Positions 13,170 through 24,900 of a stretch of DNA of 64,000 bases are shown here, one piece after another. Below the pieces are notes generated by a model. That model saw nothing but the letters and a program-made list of their open reading frames with translations. It searched no databases and was not told where the DNA came from. Made by a program: the position numbers and the translations under genes. The stretch lies in the NCBI GenBank assembly GCA_021018815.1, contig JAITYX010000021.1, positions 5,485,001 to 5,549,000 of the forward strand. The letters run 5' to 3'. Position 1 is the first letter of the stretch, and each line of letters opens with the position of its first letter. Source of the DNA: Talinum fruticosum. Taxonomy: Eukaryota > Streptophyta > Magnoliopsida > Caryophyllales > Talinaceae.

Positions 13170-16100
13170 TCACTGCCTAGAGTTCTTACGTTTAGCCGAC
13201 ACCTGCTCTTCGGACAATGGCAAGAAGTAGATTCGAGGTGTTGCCTTCGTTTTCCTAAATAGATCATCCAAGGTAACAGTAGGAGCTTCTACATTCTCCT
13301 GAACTGCTGTTGGGGGTGGATGAGCCCGTTCCCTAGCCGGACCAGGGTTGGATAAAGGAGGTGGAGGTGGGAGAGTAGGTTGTGGCATCTGCTGTCGGAG
13401 ATTTTGTTGACGAGGTGAAGGCTGTGGCAGCGTAGGGGGCTCGGGGCCGACAGTAGGGGCACTATTTGCAGGTGCTGCTGGAAGCTGAGAAGGAGCCTCC
13501 AGCCGCATTTTCACTTCTTGGGGATCAACAAACTCAGCAATAAGATTCCGTCCACCGTTGGGAGGCCACTGCAAGTTATAGACAGCATTTCTAGTCTCAA
13601 CAGCTTCTTCAACAGATGAGTACTGCATACACCCAATAAAATCAGGAAAGTAGGACTTAAATCATTGACAATAAATTTTTTAAAAAAATTGTGTTTCTAA
13701 AAGAGAAGAAAAGAGGATTACAGTGACATAACAATGCGTTTTAATGTGGTCCATCCAGAAACTGGTGACAGTCCCAGTTTTGCCCAAAAGCTCCTGAACA
13801 GCTTTCAGGGTAAAAGGCCTCACAAAACGATCAATCCTAAGGGAATTAGTTGAAGCTTTTGATGAGGGCGGAACTGCAAAGATGTGACACAAAAAAAAGT
13901 CAAGCAGCACAGTTCAGGTACATATATATGTAACTCTAACAAACACAAATTAAGGCTATTACGGAGGAGTGTGGAGGGAAGGGAAACTAATTGAGGAAGG
14001 GAGTAATGTGGGAGTAACAAAGAAAAGGAATGCATCCCTGCCTTTTAGAACTCATAGAAAGGAGGATTGGAAAGAACTCTTATATTATTCCCTTCAGCCC
14101 CAGTCACCCATTTAGGAGATGAACAAAAATAGAACAGCATGAACAGAACAGGTGTCACCCTCGGTCTAATCTTCCTCAAGAAAAAAATTTAAAAAAGGAA
14201 TTTATTTAATCATCCTCCTATCCTCCCCTCTCTATTCCCAATCCAAACATACATGCAAGTTAACTAACCTTCACGTTCCTTTGGAGGATCATCAGCACCA
14301 ACAGAGTTGGACCCAGAGAGATTGCGTTTTAACACAGCAGATGGTGTCACATCCTTGGATGACACAACAGGAGTACTATTTGATATTTGAGGCTCCCTGG
14401 CTTTGGTGTTGTCAGATTTCCACCTACGCTGCCTCTTTGATGGTTCATTGTTCACGACCGCTTCCTGATCTGTAAACCCAAAAATGTTAGAATCATAAGC
14501 TTTGAGAAAACAAGCCCTGAAGATTTTCCTTTCTTCTCTTGTGAAAACATGAAACAACTTCTAAGTTTTGCATACAATTTCACATCTAAGTTGCTTACAC
14601 AACTTGATATAGGGTTTTTTGGGTCGGGGGTGGGGGGTTATCACAATTGAATCACTTATTTGCTTCATATTATTGAGAAATAGAAGCGCACAAAATTGAA
14701 CACTTGAACCCCAAATCAAGAATCTCATATTGCCTGTCCAACAAAATTACCACCCCTCTACAAAGGCAAGAGATGTGAATATATTATAAAGGACAGCTCA
14801 AAAATTGTTGTGGGGCCAGGAAAGAAACGGCCAAAATATAAGATGTCAAACAATTGGAGGCATGCATATTAAGACAGCTTTGGCTGGAATGTGAATCAAT
14901 ACTTGACCAGACAATTTGTCCTATATCAGCCTATTATCGCTGTGTCCCCAACTTCCATGATAAACCTAATGAGCATTACTGAATGGTACGCGGCAAAAAG
15001 ATATTTGACCTTTTCTTCTCTATGCCCTAAGAGGAATACTATTATAATTTGAATCCAGTTTATATCCATGGCATGAGGAATTTATTTGTCAAACCCAACA
15101 TCTTTATACTAAGACAAATAAGAGATGAGAGAAATTGGCACTAAACCTTCTAACTATACCTGAACGTGATCATCCTTTCTCACCTATGCTCAATGAAAAT
15201 TAGCTTGAGATAATGGCCATTTATGCTCTTCTTCAAAAATGTTGACTTCGTGGACAGCCTCTATTTTGGATGCAAACACCTTTTTAAAGGAAAAATCTAT
15301 ACCTTATAATCCTTTAAAACTGATGAAGAAATTCTTTCCGTAAATAACAACCCTGAATAATCCCCAATTTATGAAACTACACATGAAAAATATAGACACC
15401 CATGGACATTTGCAATTCCCAAGAACACTCTACCTGAATCATGTAAAAACATAGATCTTGAAACTGTCATGGCACACAAGTGTCAAGATTCTTATGCATT
15501 TATGTTTGAAAATTAGTGCTATTGAACTGAAAATTATAATTCACTGTTCTTTTCTTCTTTTAATAAATCAACAATGTTTTAAAGTCAGCATTCTTGAAAA
15601 TCAAATGCTAATTCAACTCTGCATGCACAACTAAGGGTAATACTGCTCGACTCAGTGTAGTTTAACCAAGTAGTTGAAATGCACAAAAAACAAATTAATC
15701 GATGTAACTGAAAATAAGACACCACCAATGAATATTGCAGCTTTTAATCACATATCGTAGGAGTTCCCATCTACACTACTCATCATGTTCTCATTGAGGC
15801 CACTTCAAGTGATTAGGAAACCAAATTGCTGTTTACAAAGGAACAGTAGGATCCCTCAAGCTCAATGTATTCAAGGGCAAAGGGGCACCTCATCTAGCAT
15901 TGTATAACTAATTCTTGCAGTTAAGGTTTGCCAATATGCTTCATCCACTTGACTTAATAATACAAAGGAGAACCTCCAGCCGTCACTCAAAATATCACTT
16001 TGGTAAACATTAAATAATATACAAATAATAAACAACCTAAGCATTTTCATGATCACAAATTTCAACGGATAAAGGAATATCCACAATGAAAACAAGGATT

Positions 16101-17362
16101 AAATCAGCCACAATTACTAGACTCGAGCGCATAGGAGTCCATGAAATGTCTCACCTAGAAGCTTTCTCTTTTCAGATGAAGCAGCCACAACATCCTTGTT
16201 TTCAATATGGATACTTTTGTCTTCTGTTGGTAAATCAGTATCCATATTTGCAGAAAGGCTTTCTCCCTTCACAGTAGTGGCCTCAATTTTCTCAGGCCTT
16301 TCTCCAACTTCTTCGGAGTTACAATTTGAATCAATTTGTTTACTCTCCAGTGCATCCTCCTCCATGGAATCATCCCCTGAACTTCGATCTAAATTTAACT
16401 TTTCAGAATAACCCAAATCTGCACTATGATTTTTTGGATCATGTCCGCATTTGCAACATTGTTATCTGTCTCCTCAACAGAAACCTTGTTTTCATGTGGC
16501 TCCTCAACATCCAGCGGATGTGATTTGCCACCATCAGGAGCTAAATTGCTTAATGATGGTTGCACCATCTCAGGCTTAACATCAGGTTCTAATTTGACAT
16601 TATCAGTAATAATGTTATCCTCTAGATCATTTTTTCAGAAATAGACACAGAATCAGTAGAAATAGAATTAGATTTTACGGGAAACCCTAAATTAGTGCTG
16701 ACCTCAGATACCTGGTTGTTGGGATCAGAAGAATCCAGCTTCACATCCTCATGTGGTGGTTTTACATCCTCAGAATCCTGCTGTGCCCTTGAATCCTCAT
16801 TGTCCCTCTCCATTTTATCATCATGCAACCCCTGCCCGGCCATTGCAACATCAGATGACAAACAATCAGAAACTTTGTTTTCCAAATCTGCAGAAGGTAT
16901 ATCCGTTGCAGTCAACACGCCAACCCCAGTAGCACCGTCAGTGACCAACTTCGCTTTTTCATTTTCAACATTTTTGTCCTCAATTAGTTGCGGGGCACTA
17001 TCATTACTATCCACTGGAACCGGGACAATATCAGCCTCTACAATTTTCCCATCAGCATCATTCGTAGTTTGCACAACATTATCAAGAATGGCAGTTCCTG
17101 CTTCACCAGTATCATCGACAGCCTGCTCAGTCCCAGCAGCTTCATTGACAATTTCGGCATTGCATTCCTCAACTCCATTATTATTCTCTATCTCAAAAGC
17201 TTCTCTTTCAACGCGAATAGCTTCATCCAACCGTTTAATCAGATCCTGCTTCAAACCACCGATGGTCAGCTTCCGTCTTTTGAGCTCTTCCTTCAGTTCC
17301 GTAACTTTCCATTGATCAATAGGCCGGTTGTCTAAAACTGGATAATTTGAGGGCGTCTTCAT
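13170..17362 (-). CDS. ACINUS: ACINUS homologue: SAP domain, acidic region, RRM-like domain, RSB motif
   Basis: Four coding exons on the minus strand: 16155-17362, 14269-14469, 13722-13873 and 13170-13622. The N-terminus holds a SAP domain (residues ~15-50: VTELKEELKRRKLTIGGLKQ), a DNA/RNA-binding helix-turn motif. A long Glu/Asp-rich, low-complexity segment follows, then KRQRRWKSD, an RRM-like domain (SLRIDRFVRPFTLKAVQELL to AEFVDP) and a Pro-rich linker. The end carries the RSB-type sequence LDDLFRKTKATPRIYFLPLS, which in Acinus contacts RNPS1 and SAP18 in the ASAP splicing complex. The expected location is the nucleus (splicing, exon-junction). One-base losses at T6 runs 16630-16635 and 16430-16435 split exon 1; restoring both gives about 671 residues in phase. 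From memory it matches At4g39680. Confidence 0.9.
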
Positions 17363-18295
17363 CTTCGAGTCCCCCTTCTGAGGTAAGATTTCCCAACAGA
17401 AACACATGCATTGAGACCACATACATGTCAGCACTAAGAAAACTTACCCCTGAGGCTACTAAGTTACCCCACAGCTCCTAGAAGAAGAAAGTTAAAATAA
17501 AAGAATAAATATACAATCTCTCTAATATTTGCACCCAGAAACCCTAACAATTAACTATAATCTATCGGGTTAGTTGTGGCCAAACCGAATTAATTTTTTT
17601 TAAAAGAAAAAGGGTTTTTGAAGGGGATAAATGCTACTGGGACATGCAAACCCTAAAATCAAAGGCAATAAGGGGAGGGGAAAATTAAGCCCATATCCAG
17701 CTGAAATTGGTGGGAGTAAGAGATTATATAAATAACGGCACAACAATATGAGTACACCGGCGCATATAATGTTCACAATACGAACAAAATATTCGACCAA
17801 TTCTTCGAATTAGAATGGAAAACCGCAGGAATGCATGAAAATCAAATTCTTTTCTTAAGTTCGAGATAATTAATCCACTTCTATCTCACAACTGGGGGAA
17901 AAAACTGTCTTATAAGAATCTACGAGAAAATAGCACTACCCCATTGAATATTTTTTGCGTAAGAGGAAGGAGAGAGGGAATAATGGGCTAATAGTCATAC
18001 CAGGAAAATGATCGAAGCGAACTCGAGGAGGAGGCGGCGCAGCGCCGGTAGACGTCGCGTCACGGAGGCGGAAGAGATTCTTAACGGGCGGCGGCGGCGA
18101 GCGAGGGAGATACGGGACGGGACGAGAAGAGGTGAGAGAGATAAGAGAGAGAAACGAGGATGTGAGAATTGTTGAGATCCAGAAGATCGTGACCGTAAAC
18201 TAACTCCTCTCTCTTCTTGCTTTCCTTGAAACGGACAAAGGGAAACTGAGGGATGGGGGAAAGTAGGGTTTTCCTTTCCTTTTCCCACATTAAAA
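17363..18295 (-). promoter_or_regulatory. ACINUS 5' UTR with a predicted 623-bp intron
   Basis: Upstream of the ATG at 17362 (minus strand), the acceptor TTACCTCAG falls so that the exon starts at 17377. A good donor (TTCCTG|GTATGA) places the first leader exon at 18001 and above. The predicted leader intron is 17378-18000. The first leader exon, to about 18290, is GC- and GA-rich, whereas the DNA beyond 18295 is sharply AT-rich, consistent with the transcription start lying near there. Confidence 0.55.
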
Positions 18296-21200
18296 AAAAA
18301 ATATTTGGAACATAAATATTTTTAATTATATCAATATTTTTGGGGGTAATAAAAATAAATACTTTTAAAATTTTAGATATCGAGTGTTATTTTTGAAATT
18401 GGGATTATTGGTGTCTAATAGTGTCAAAGTTATAATTATTAGTTTCCAAAAATCTGTTTGTAAATGGATAGATGAAAAATTATGATAACGTTGGCATGTG
18501 TTAATAGATAAATGAGAATTGAAATAGAAGATGACGTAATGTATTTATCATCTTTGTAATAAATTAGATAATGAAAATAAAAATTAAAGTTTTATATTAT
18601 CAAAAGTTATTTTCATTAGGAAAGATGTGAATTCTAATTTGGAATTCATTTGGAACTATTAAATACCACTATTAACTTATTATCAATCATATTTCCACCT
18701 TTTTTTTATATAAAGAGAAACTTTATTAATAAAAAGTCATACGACGTTCTACAAAGATAATTTTCTAACAACAATAACTCTAAAATATCAAAACAAGTAT
18801 CTATTTCTACAAAATTAATGGTTAATATATTTCCATTCGATTCTATACTTGCAGCATTAATGTGGCCACTAACCATGTTATTCGACTTCAATATGTCTTT
18901 CCGAAACATTGGCAAGTTATTGTATAATTTCATAGAAAATATTTTTATGTGATATAATAGAATCAACATGAATGAAACATTACTTTGATCGATGAAATTC
19001 CATTATTGAATTATTCCCAATCAACATCAATTAAACCAATTGATAAAACAAAAAATATACCCTCCAATCGAATCAACACACCTAACAAACCTTGCACATA
19101 TTGACAAGCGAAATAACTCTTACAAAGGTGAGTAACAAGACTCTCATAAGAATAAAAGAAACCCTAACGCTCCAAAAAAAAAAAGAAATCCAAATTCTTA
19201 CAAGAAAGAGAGAACAAAAACTCTACCAAAAAGAAGAGAAAAATATTATATTACTAATCTCAACATAAGTAGTTACTATATGTTTAGTTTTTTAATTCAT
19301 AACTTATTAAAAATTATTATATTATTTCATGCATAACACGGGTCTACACTAGTTTATAACAAAATAAAAATACATTTAAATCTTAATTCGATTGAAAAAG
19401 TAAAAAATGACTGACCACTAGTTATAACTAGGTCAATGGTAGCTCAATAATGAATAAAAGAGAAAAAAGTAGTTAATACGAGAATTAGGGTTTAGAGATG
19501 AGAAAAAGTGAAAAAAATAAAAAAAGAGGGGTTATATGGTATATTCTCACTTTAAACTCCCACGCATAAAAAAAACAATGGTGAGAACTCATAAATAAAT
19601 TATTATTACAAAAATGAATTTTCATTCCTATTATAAGTTATCATTCGACATACCAAACGAACCGTAAGATTAGTATATGGTTTACCAATAAAGTATTGAT
19701 TGAGCTAGTACCGGTCTCAATTTGGTAAGAAATATATGAACTCAAATCTCTGGAAGTGCATTAATTAAGAATGTTTTTAATTTAAAAACTCGTAATCGTA
19801 ACCCATAAATAATTAAACTAATAATCAACTCAAAGGAAAAACCCAAAACTGCTAAGAAAAATATTAATTATTAAATAAAATGGTGTTGAAGTTTTATAAA
19901 CAACAGTTTATAACCTGGAAGGAGTGAAAGTTTATATTTTTAATTCATTTATATTTCGTAAATTATAAGTTTGTCTTCTTCCTTTTTTTTTTTCCCCCAA
20001 AATGCTTATAAATTATTCTCTCAGATGTGTTTGATTTCAAATACGTATTTTAATTGCTTTGTATTCATGCGTAGTTTAAAGGGTTACAACAATGCTTGTG
20101 TAGTAGATGAGGATGACAGCCGCCAATCACTAACACTCAGACCATGGCGACAGACAACGGAAGTGGCTCAAATGGAGGAGGCAGTTAACCTCTGGGCGAT
20201 GATGGTGAGGTAGACAACCAGAATAAGGCCCCTACAGCATGGAAAGCAACACAATGGGGAGTGCATAGGAAAGGAGGAGGTTTTTTTTTTTTGGTGGAAA
20301 CGTGGTATTAAATAGATATTTTGTTCATCAAAATCGTCAATATAATTGTTAATGAAAATGATATATGAGTTTTTGTAACACAGTATTTTAGTTGGGTATG
20401 AGAACTCACTCATTTGAATCACCATATATGATCTATAGTGGAATAACAAAATTTACAACAAGAAAGAGACAACCAAATCTTGAAGGTCAATTATATTGTG
20501 TGTAATAACTCACAGTGAAATTATCTCATTACATTACGCAAGATAATGATTGATGTGATTAAAACGACTTCTTGTAAAAAAAAAAAAAATTGAACTTACA
20601 TTTAAGGGTTTACATGAATTATAACTAAAAAATTATTTCGATAAAATAAAATTTCTTAAATAAAAAAACTTTAAAGAAACATATATTGAAAAAATTATTG
20701 CATAAATGAGGAAATTCATTGTCATTTACCTTAGTCAAGGTTTCGGTAAATGTTTTCTCACTCCTTTTTTAAAAATATTATTTACCTATTTACTTTTACG
20801 TCAAGCAATTGTTAACCCATAAATTATGAAAATGTCCTTGATATACATTAGTCTTAACCCAATAATTGATCAAATACCTTCCTATAATCGATACATCTGT
20901 CAGGTTAAACTTACTAACAACCATGTTTCCTGAACTAATAGTAACAATATGAGTGTGTTCGATAATTGGATAACTAACTATATAGTTGAAATTCAGCACT
21001 AGAGGTTGCAACAACACAATTGTGACATATATGAAACTAACGGAGATAAAGACAAAGGTTGTTGATGGTCTAAGACCATCAATTTGTGTTTTCCAAACTG
21101 GTCGATACTTACCTTACTATTATTGGCATGAGAAATATGATTTATAGTGGAGATGATCTAGATAGTGCATAGATTATAAGAAAACATTCGTTTGGGTGTG

Positions 21201-21540
21201 TAGGTTAATATATATCAAGGACATGTTCATAATTTAGCAATTTAGGGGTTAAAAATTACTTGACGTAAAAGTGAAGTGTGTAAATAATACTTTGAAAAAT
21301 TCAAAGGTATAAAAGTACAAATGAGAACTTTTGATAAAAACAAATATAAAGGAGAACTCTAACCAATTGGGTGTATCTCCGTTCAATTCCGAGATTATTA
21401 TTTTCACTGGTCAAACAATTAGTACAAGTAGATGTAGCGGCTATTAGCGGTTATAGATAGCGATTAATGGTTAGCAAATGTTATGAACAGTTAACGTTTT
21501 ATCAAACTGTGAAACCAACCTTCATTAGGAATCACCTTGC
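18296..21540. other. AT-rich intergenic region between divergent ACINUS and MIC60
   Basis: About 3.2 kb of strongly AT-rich DNA with no exon-like sequence. It separates two genes transcribed away from each other, so promoter elements for both should lie at its edges. It contains the inverted-repeat element at 20775-21292. The only other structure I see is homopolymer runs (for example T-runs near 20281 and A-runs near 20577). Confidence 0.6.
20775..21292. mobile_element. long inverted-repeat (hairpin) element, non-autonomous DNA transposon-like
   Basis: The left arm (about 20775-20866) and right arm (about 21200-21292) are imperfect inverse complements over roughly 90 bp. Shared blocks, read in left-arm orientation, are TATTATTTAC, ACTTTTACGTCAAG, TTAACCC, AAATTATGAA and ATGTCCTTGATATA. 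The right arm has a small insertion. The spacer carries a perfect small palindrome, TTGATGGTC-TAA-GACCATCAA, at 21062-21082. No transposase frame is present. This fits a MULE- or foldback-type MITE. The outermost ends and the target duplication were not resolved. Confidence 0.65.
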
Positions 21541-21946
21541 TTGCCCATCAAAATAAAAATAAAAAATAACACCGCGGCATCACCTGAAAATCAACCCCCT
21601 TCGCATAAATTGCTCCAGCCTTGCCCTACGAAATCGAAGACCACCGTCTCCGGCGATCCACCGCCCTGCCATACGCCATTTTCCGGCGACCCTAGCGCAA
21701 CGCCGCCGCCGCAGCGTTCCCCAGATGCGTCAGGTGTAGAGGCTCAATCTCCCTCCCCCTCTTCGCGTTACACACAAGAGCGCTATCCCCTGGGTGCTTC
21801 ATCTTTCTCTCCGTGTTCACCTCCCGCTATCCTTCCTTCAATTTACATAACACAATTTGTTCCATTTTTTTGGTGTTTCTAGGGTTCTTATTAGTGACTG
21901 AGTTAACCGCGATTGGCTGATTCCAGCAATCATCCTCCCAAATCCA
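21541..21946 (+). promoter_or_regulatory. MIC60 5' leader/promoter region
   Basis: A GC- and C-rich island directly before the MIC60 ATG at 21947, contrasting with the AT-rich DNA to its left. An open frame crosses it from about 21541 to 21882, but it is Pro/Ser-rich without domain features and is best read as untranslated leader. No TATA box was identified. Confidence 0.5.
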
Positions 21947-24900
21947 ATGTTGCGAAGGTGTGGAAGAATTTTGGACGCTTTTCCCTGTATTGCTTTTAGT
22001 TCAGTCATAGAGAAAGCTTTTTCCCATTTTGGACCCCTTTTTAAAACAAATTAGTATTGATTTAAGCGCAAGAGCTTATACTTGCAGGTCATTTTTGGAG
22101 TTTTCGCATCGGAGATCAAGCATTAGGCGAGCCCCAAGGCAGGCTTTGTCTCAGGCATGTATTAATTTTGCATTTTTCCTAGTGTAGCTATTTCCATTCT
22201 GACAAAAGATTGATTAACACCGCCTTAGCTTAAAATTTGCGGGAAATGAGGAAAAATTGATTGGAATTAGAGCCCAACAAAGAGGTGATTGGTTTCAATG
22301 GAAACAATATGTGGGATTGTCTTATGCAAGAACTTTCGAGGATTCAAATGCTGTTTTATGATGTAGTGTCGTTTTTGCACTATTTGGTGCATGTATAGAT
22401 TGAATTTGCAATTTACAGTTTGCTGTTTGGCAGTGAAAGAATGTGACACTGAGCTAAGACCTATATATGCTGTTGACCTTACCCGAAATTCTGCTTTTAT
22501 TTTGTTGTGGACTAGTTCAACTCGTGTGACTTGGAAGCTGATTTTTAGACTGTCGCTGTACGTCGGACATAAATCTTTGTCTGGGTTTTGTGTTTGCTCC
22601 TCTACAAGACTCCCTGTCTTTCAAATATTGTTGTGAGAATTTCGTAAGATTTTCTTCTTCGTCCACCCCACCTCATGTGTGTGTGTGTGGGGGGGTTATT
22701 TAGTCTGATTTTCCTTCTGTTCCTTTGGCTTGGAGATTATGACAGGGATAAGACATTTGTTTAAGAAGGCTATATATGGTTCTATTTTTATGGAATTTCA
22801 TTATAGCCTTTTGTTGTACAGACTAGAGTTGTAAGAAGTGCTCCTTCACTTTCCTGACATGTTTGCACCATTTACAGAAGGACCTGCATTGTAGTCCCTT
22901 CCCATGTTTTACCTGCATTAAAAATTTTAGGAATGTTGATTTTGCGTGGTTTTTTGTTCTGAAGTATTTTAATTGTTTTGAAATGGGCCCAGCTAAATTT
23001 GTGTCAAACTGGTCTATGTCCTTGATATAGAACTGATCATATATGTTTACATTAATTTGTTCACAAGTGTTATGTAGGAGGCTGGTAATAGATTCTTAGT
23101 TTTATGCTCTGTTGGAACCAACTTCTGTGTTATCCCAAAACTTAAGGGTAAGACTGCTATATTGGGGCCTCCACATCCCCCATAGGCAAATTCTTGGAGC
23201 GTTGATTTGGATTTTTGTTTAATAAAGTATATGGGGCCTAGGGGTGCCATATCATGGTCTTATGTTTCCCTTATCTTATTCTGAAGTATTTATAGAGTGG
23301 TAGCTCATTCAATCATATATTCACTTCTTTTTAACAGTAGTTAACTTAGATTGTTGTTTTTCATGGGGCAGCAAGACTTATAGCTTAGTTGTTTTCACGG
23401 GCAGCTGAAGTTAAGGCTGAAATCTTTAAGCATAATATATTCTTGTATCTGAGCAGATATCATCATTTGCATGCCCCGAAGGGAATTCTCCACTGTGTCT
23501 CCGCAGAATGCAGCCCCAGGGTCTGGTTCAACTGGCAAGCCATCTGGTTCTGCGGGGAACTTGTCCAAAGTTCTTGTCGGTGGTGTTGCAATTGGTACTT
23601 GTCTCATTGTGGGTTATTCAAGCGGGTACTTAGATGATATATTGGGAAAAAAGCAGCAGAATTCTGCTGATATTTTAGAGGCCCGTGTTGATCACACAAA
23701 CACAGAGGAGTTTCCAAAAGGCGACGGAGACTCGCACACTTTGGAGAACAGAGGAGAGACAATACCTGGGAAATCTGGTGAAAGCTCGCGACCTTTTGAC
23801 ATGGACAATGCCAAAGAATCCTCTGAAAAAAATCAGTTGCAGACTCTCTTCAAGACTCTGGCAAGTTTGGAGGAGAAAACAATTTTTCAGCAGATAACTC
23901 ATTAGATACGAAACCTCAAGAAGAACAAACACCTGCCAAAGAGGAACAGTTGCCAAAGTTTTCTGATGATGTGAATGCCATGGCAGAAGAGTTGCCTAGG
24001 TCTTCAGATGAAGACGAAAATTTAAATTTTCAAAAATCGGAGGATAATGTTGTCAAGAAAAGCGTCAGTCATGAACCTAGCAGTGAGCGGCATGAGGTGG
24101 ATGAGAAGCAACCGATGTCTAGCGAGGCCAGTGCTTTCATCCAAGGAAACAAGATGAATAAAGATATCTCAGAGGGGCCCAAATCTGAAGATGCTAAGGT
24201 AAAACAGTACTTTATATATTTTAGTTAATTCTTTTAGTTGCACTAGATCCTTGTTTTGGTCAGAGCCTAACTAGTTAGACCTGTAATGTATTGCTGTCTT
24301 GATTATGCTGTTATGTTTCATATTGCTGCACTCATTTGGTGCTTCCCTCCGATACTCTTTTTTGTTTGGGGGTTGGGGGTTTATTGGTTGGTATGGAGGC
24401 GTTCAATATAAGAATTTAGAGGAGGGAATAAGCTACTAATTGGTTGTGCAGTTTGATTCTCTAGAACAGTGTAAGTTGGGAATTAATTAGTACCCTCTTA
24501 GAATCATGGAAGCACCTTTGGGGTAAAATAGGCCATCTAGGGGTTCATTGCTCATGGAGCTTAACCCATCTAGAGCCCCATCATTCATGGGGCAGCCTAG
24601 TGAGGGAGGGCCTGAGAACAAGGAGTGCTTTTATCTATTGCAGGTTGCATAGAGGAAATAAGGAGAAAATGAAAGGAAATAAATTGATTTTCCCCATGTG
24701 TGTGGTTGTTTCTATTGGGTTTCATTACTACCCTGGAAGCAACTTTTTCCTTGACCAACTGTTTACTGAACTCGATTGTTCCAGTTCCCTTCTACCACCA
24801 GTGCTACTTTCCTAATCACCTCTGCAGTTCCCTTTCTCCGACTCCACTGCTATAAGTTGCTCCTCTGTCTCCTCATAACCATTGTCCCATCATTTTCTCA

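Noticed and set aside
16695..17315. 206-codon open frame on the plus strand, antisense to ACINUS
   Set aside because: It is the mirror of the Glu/Asp-rich low-complexity exon (giving Ser/Thr/Val-rich translation), has no domain, and the minus strand carries the clear SAP-domain gene.
21541..21882. 113-codon Pro/Ser-rich open frame before MIC60
   Set aside because: It lies in the GC-rich leader immediately upstream of the MIC60 start, shows no conserved motif, and is not joined to a following exon.
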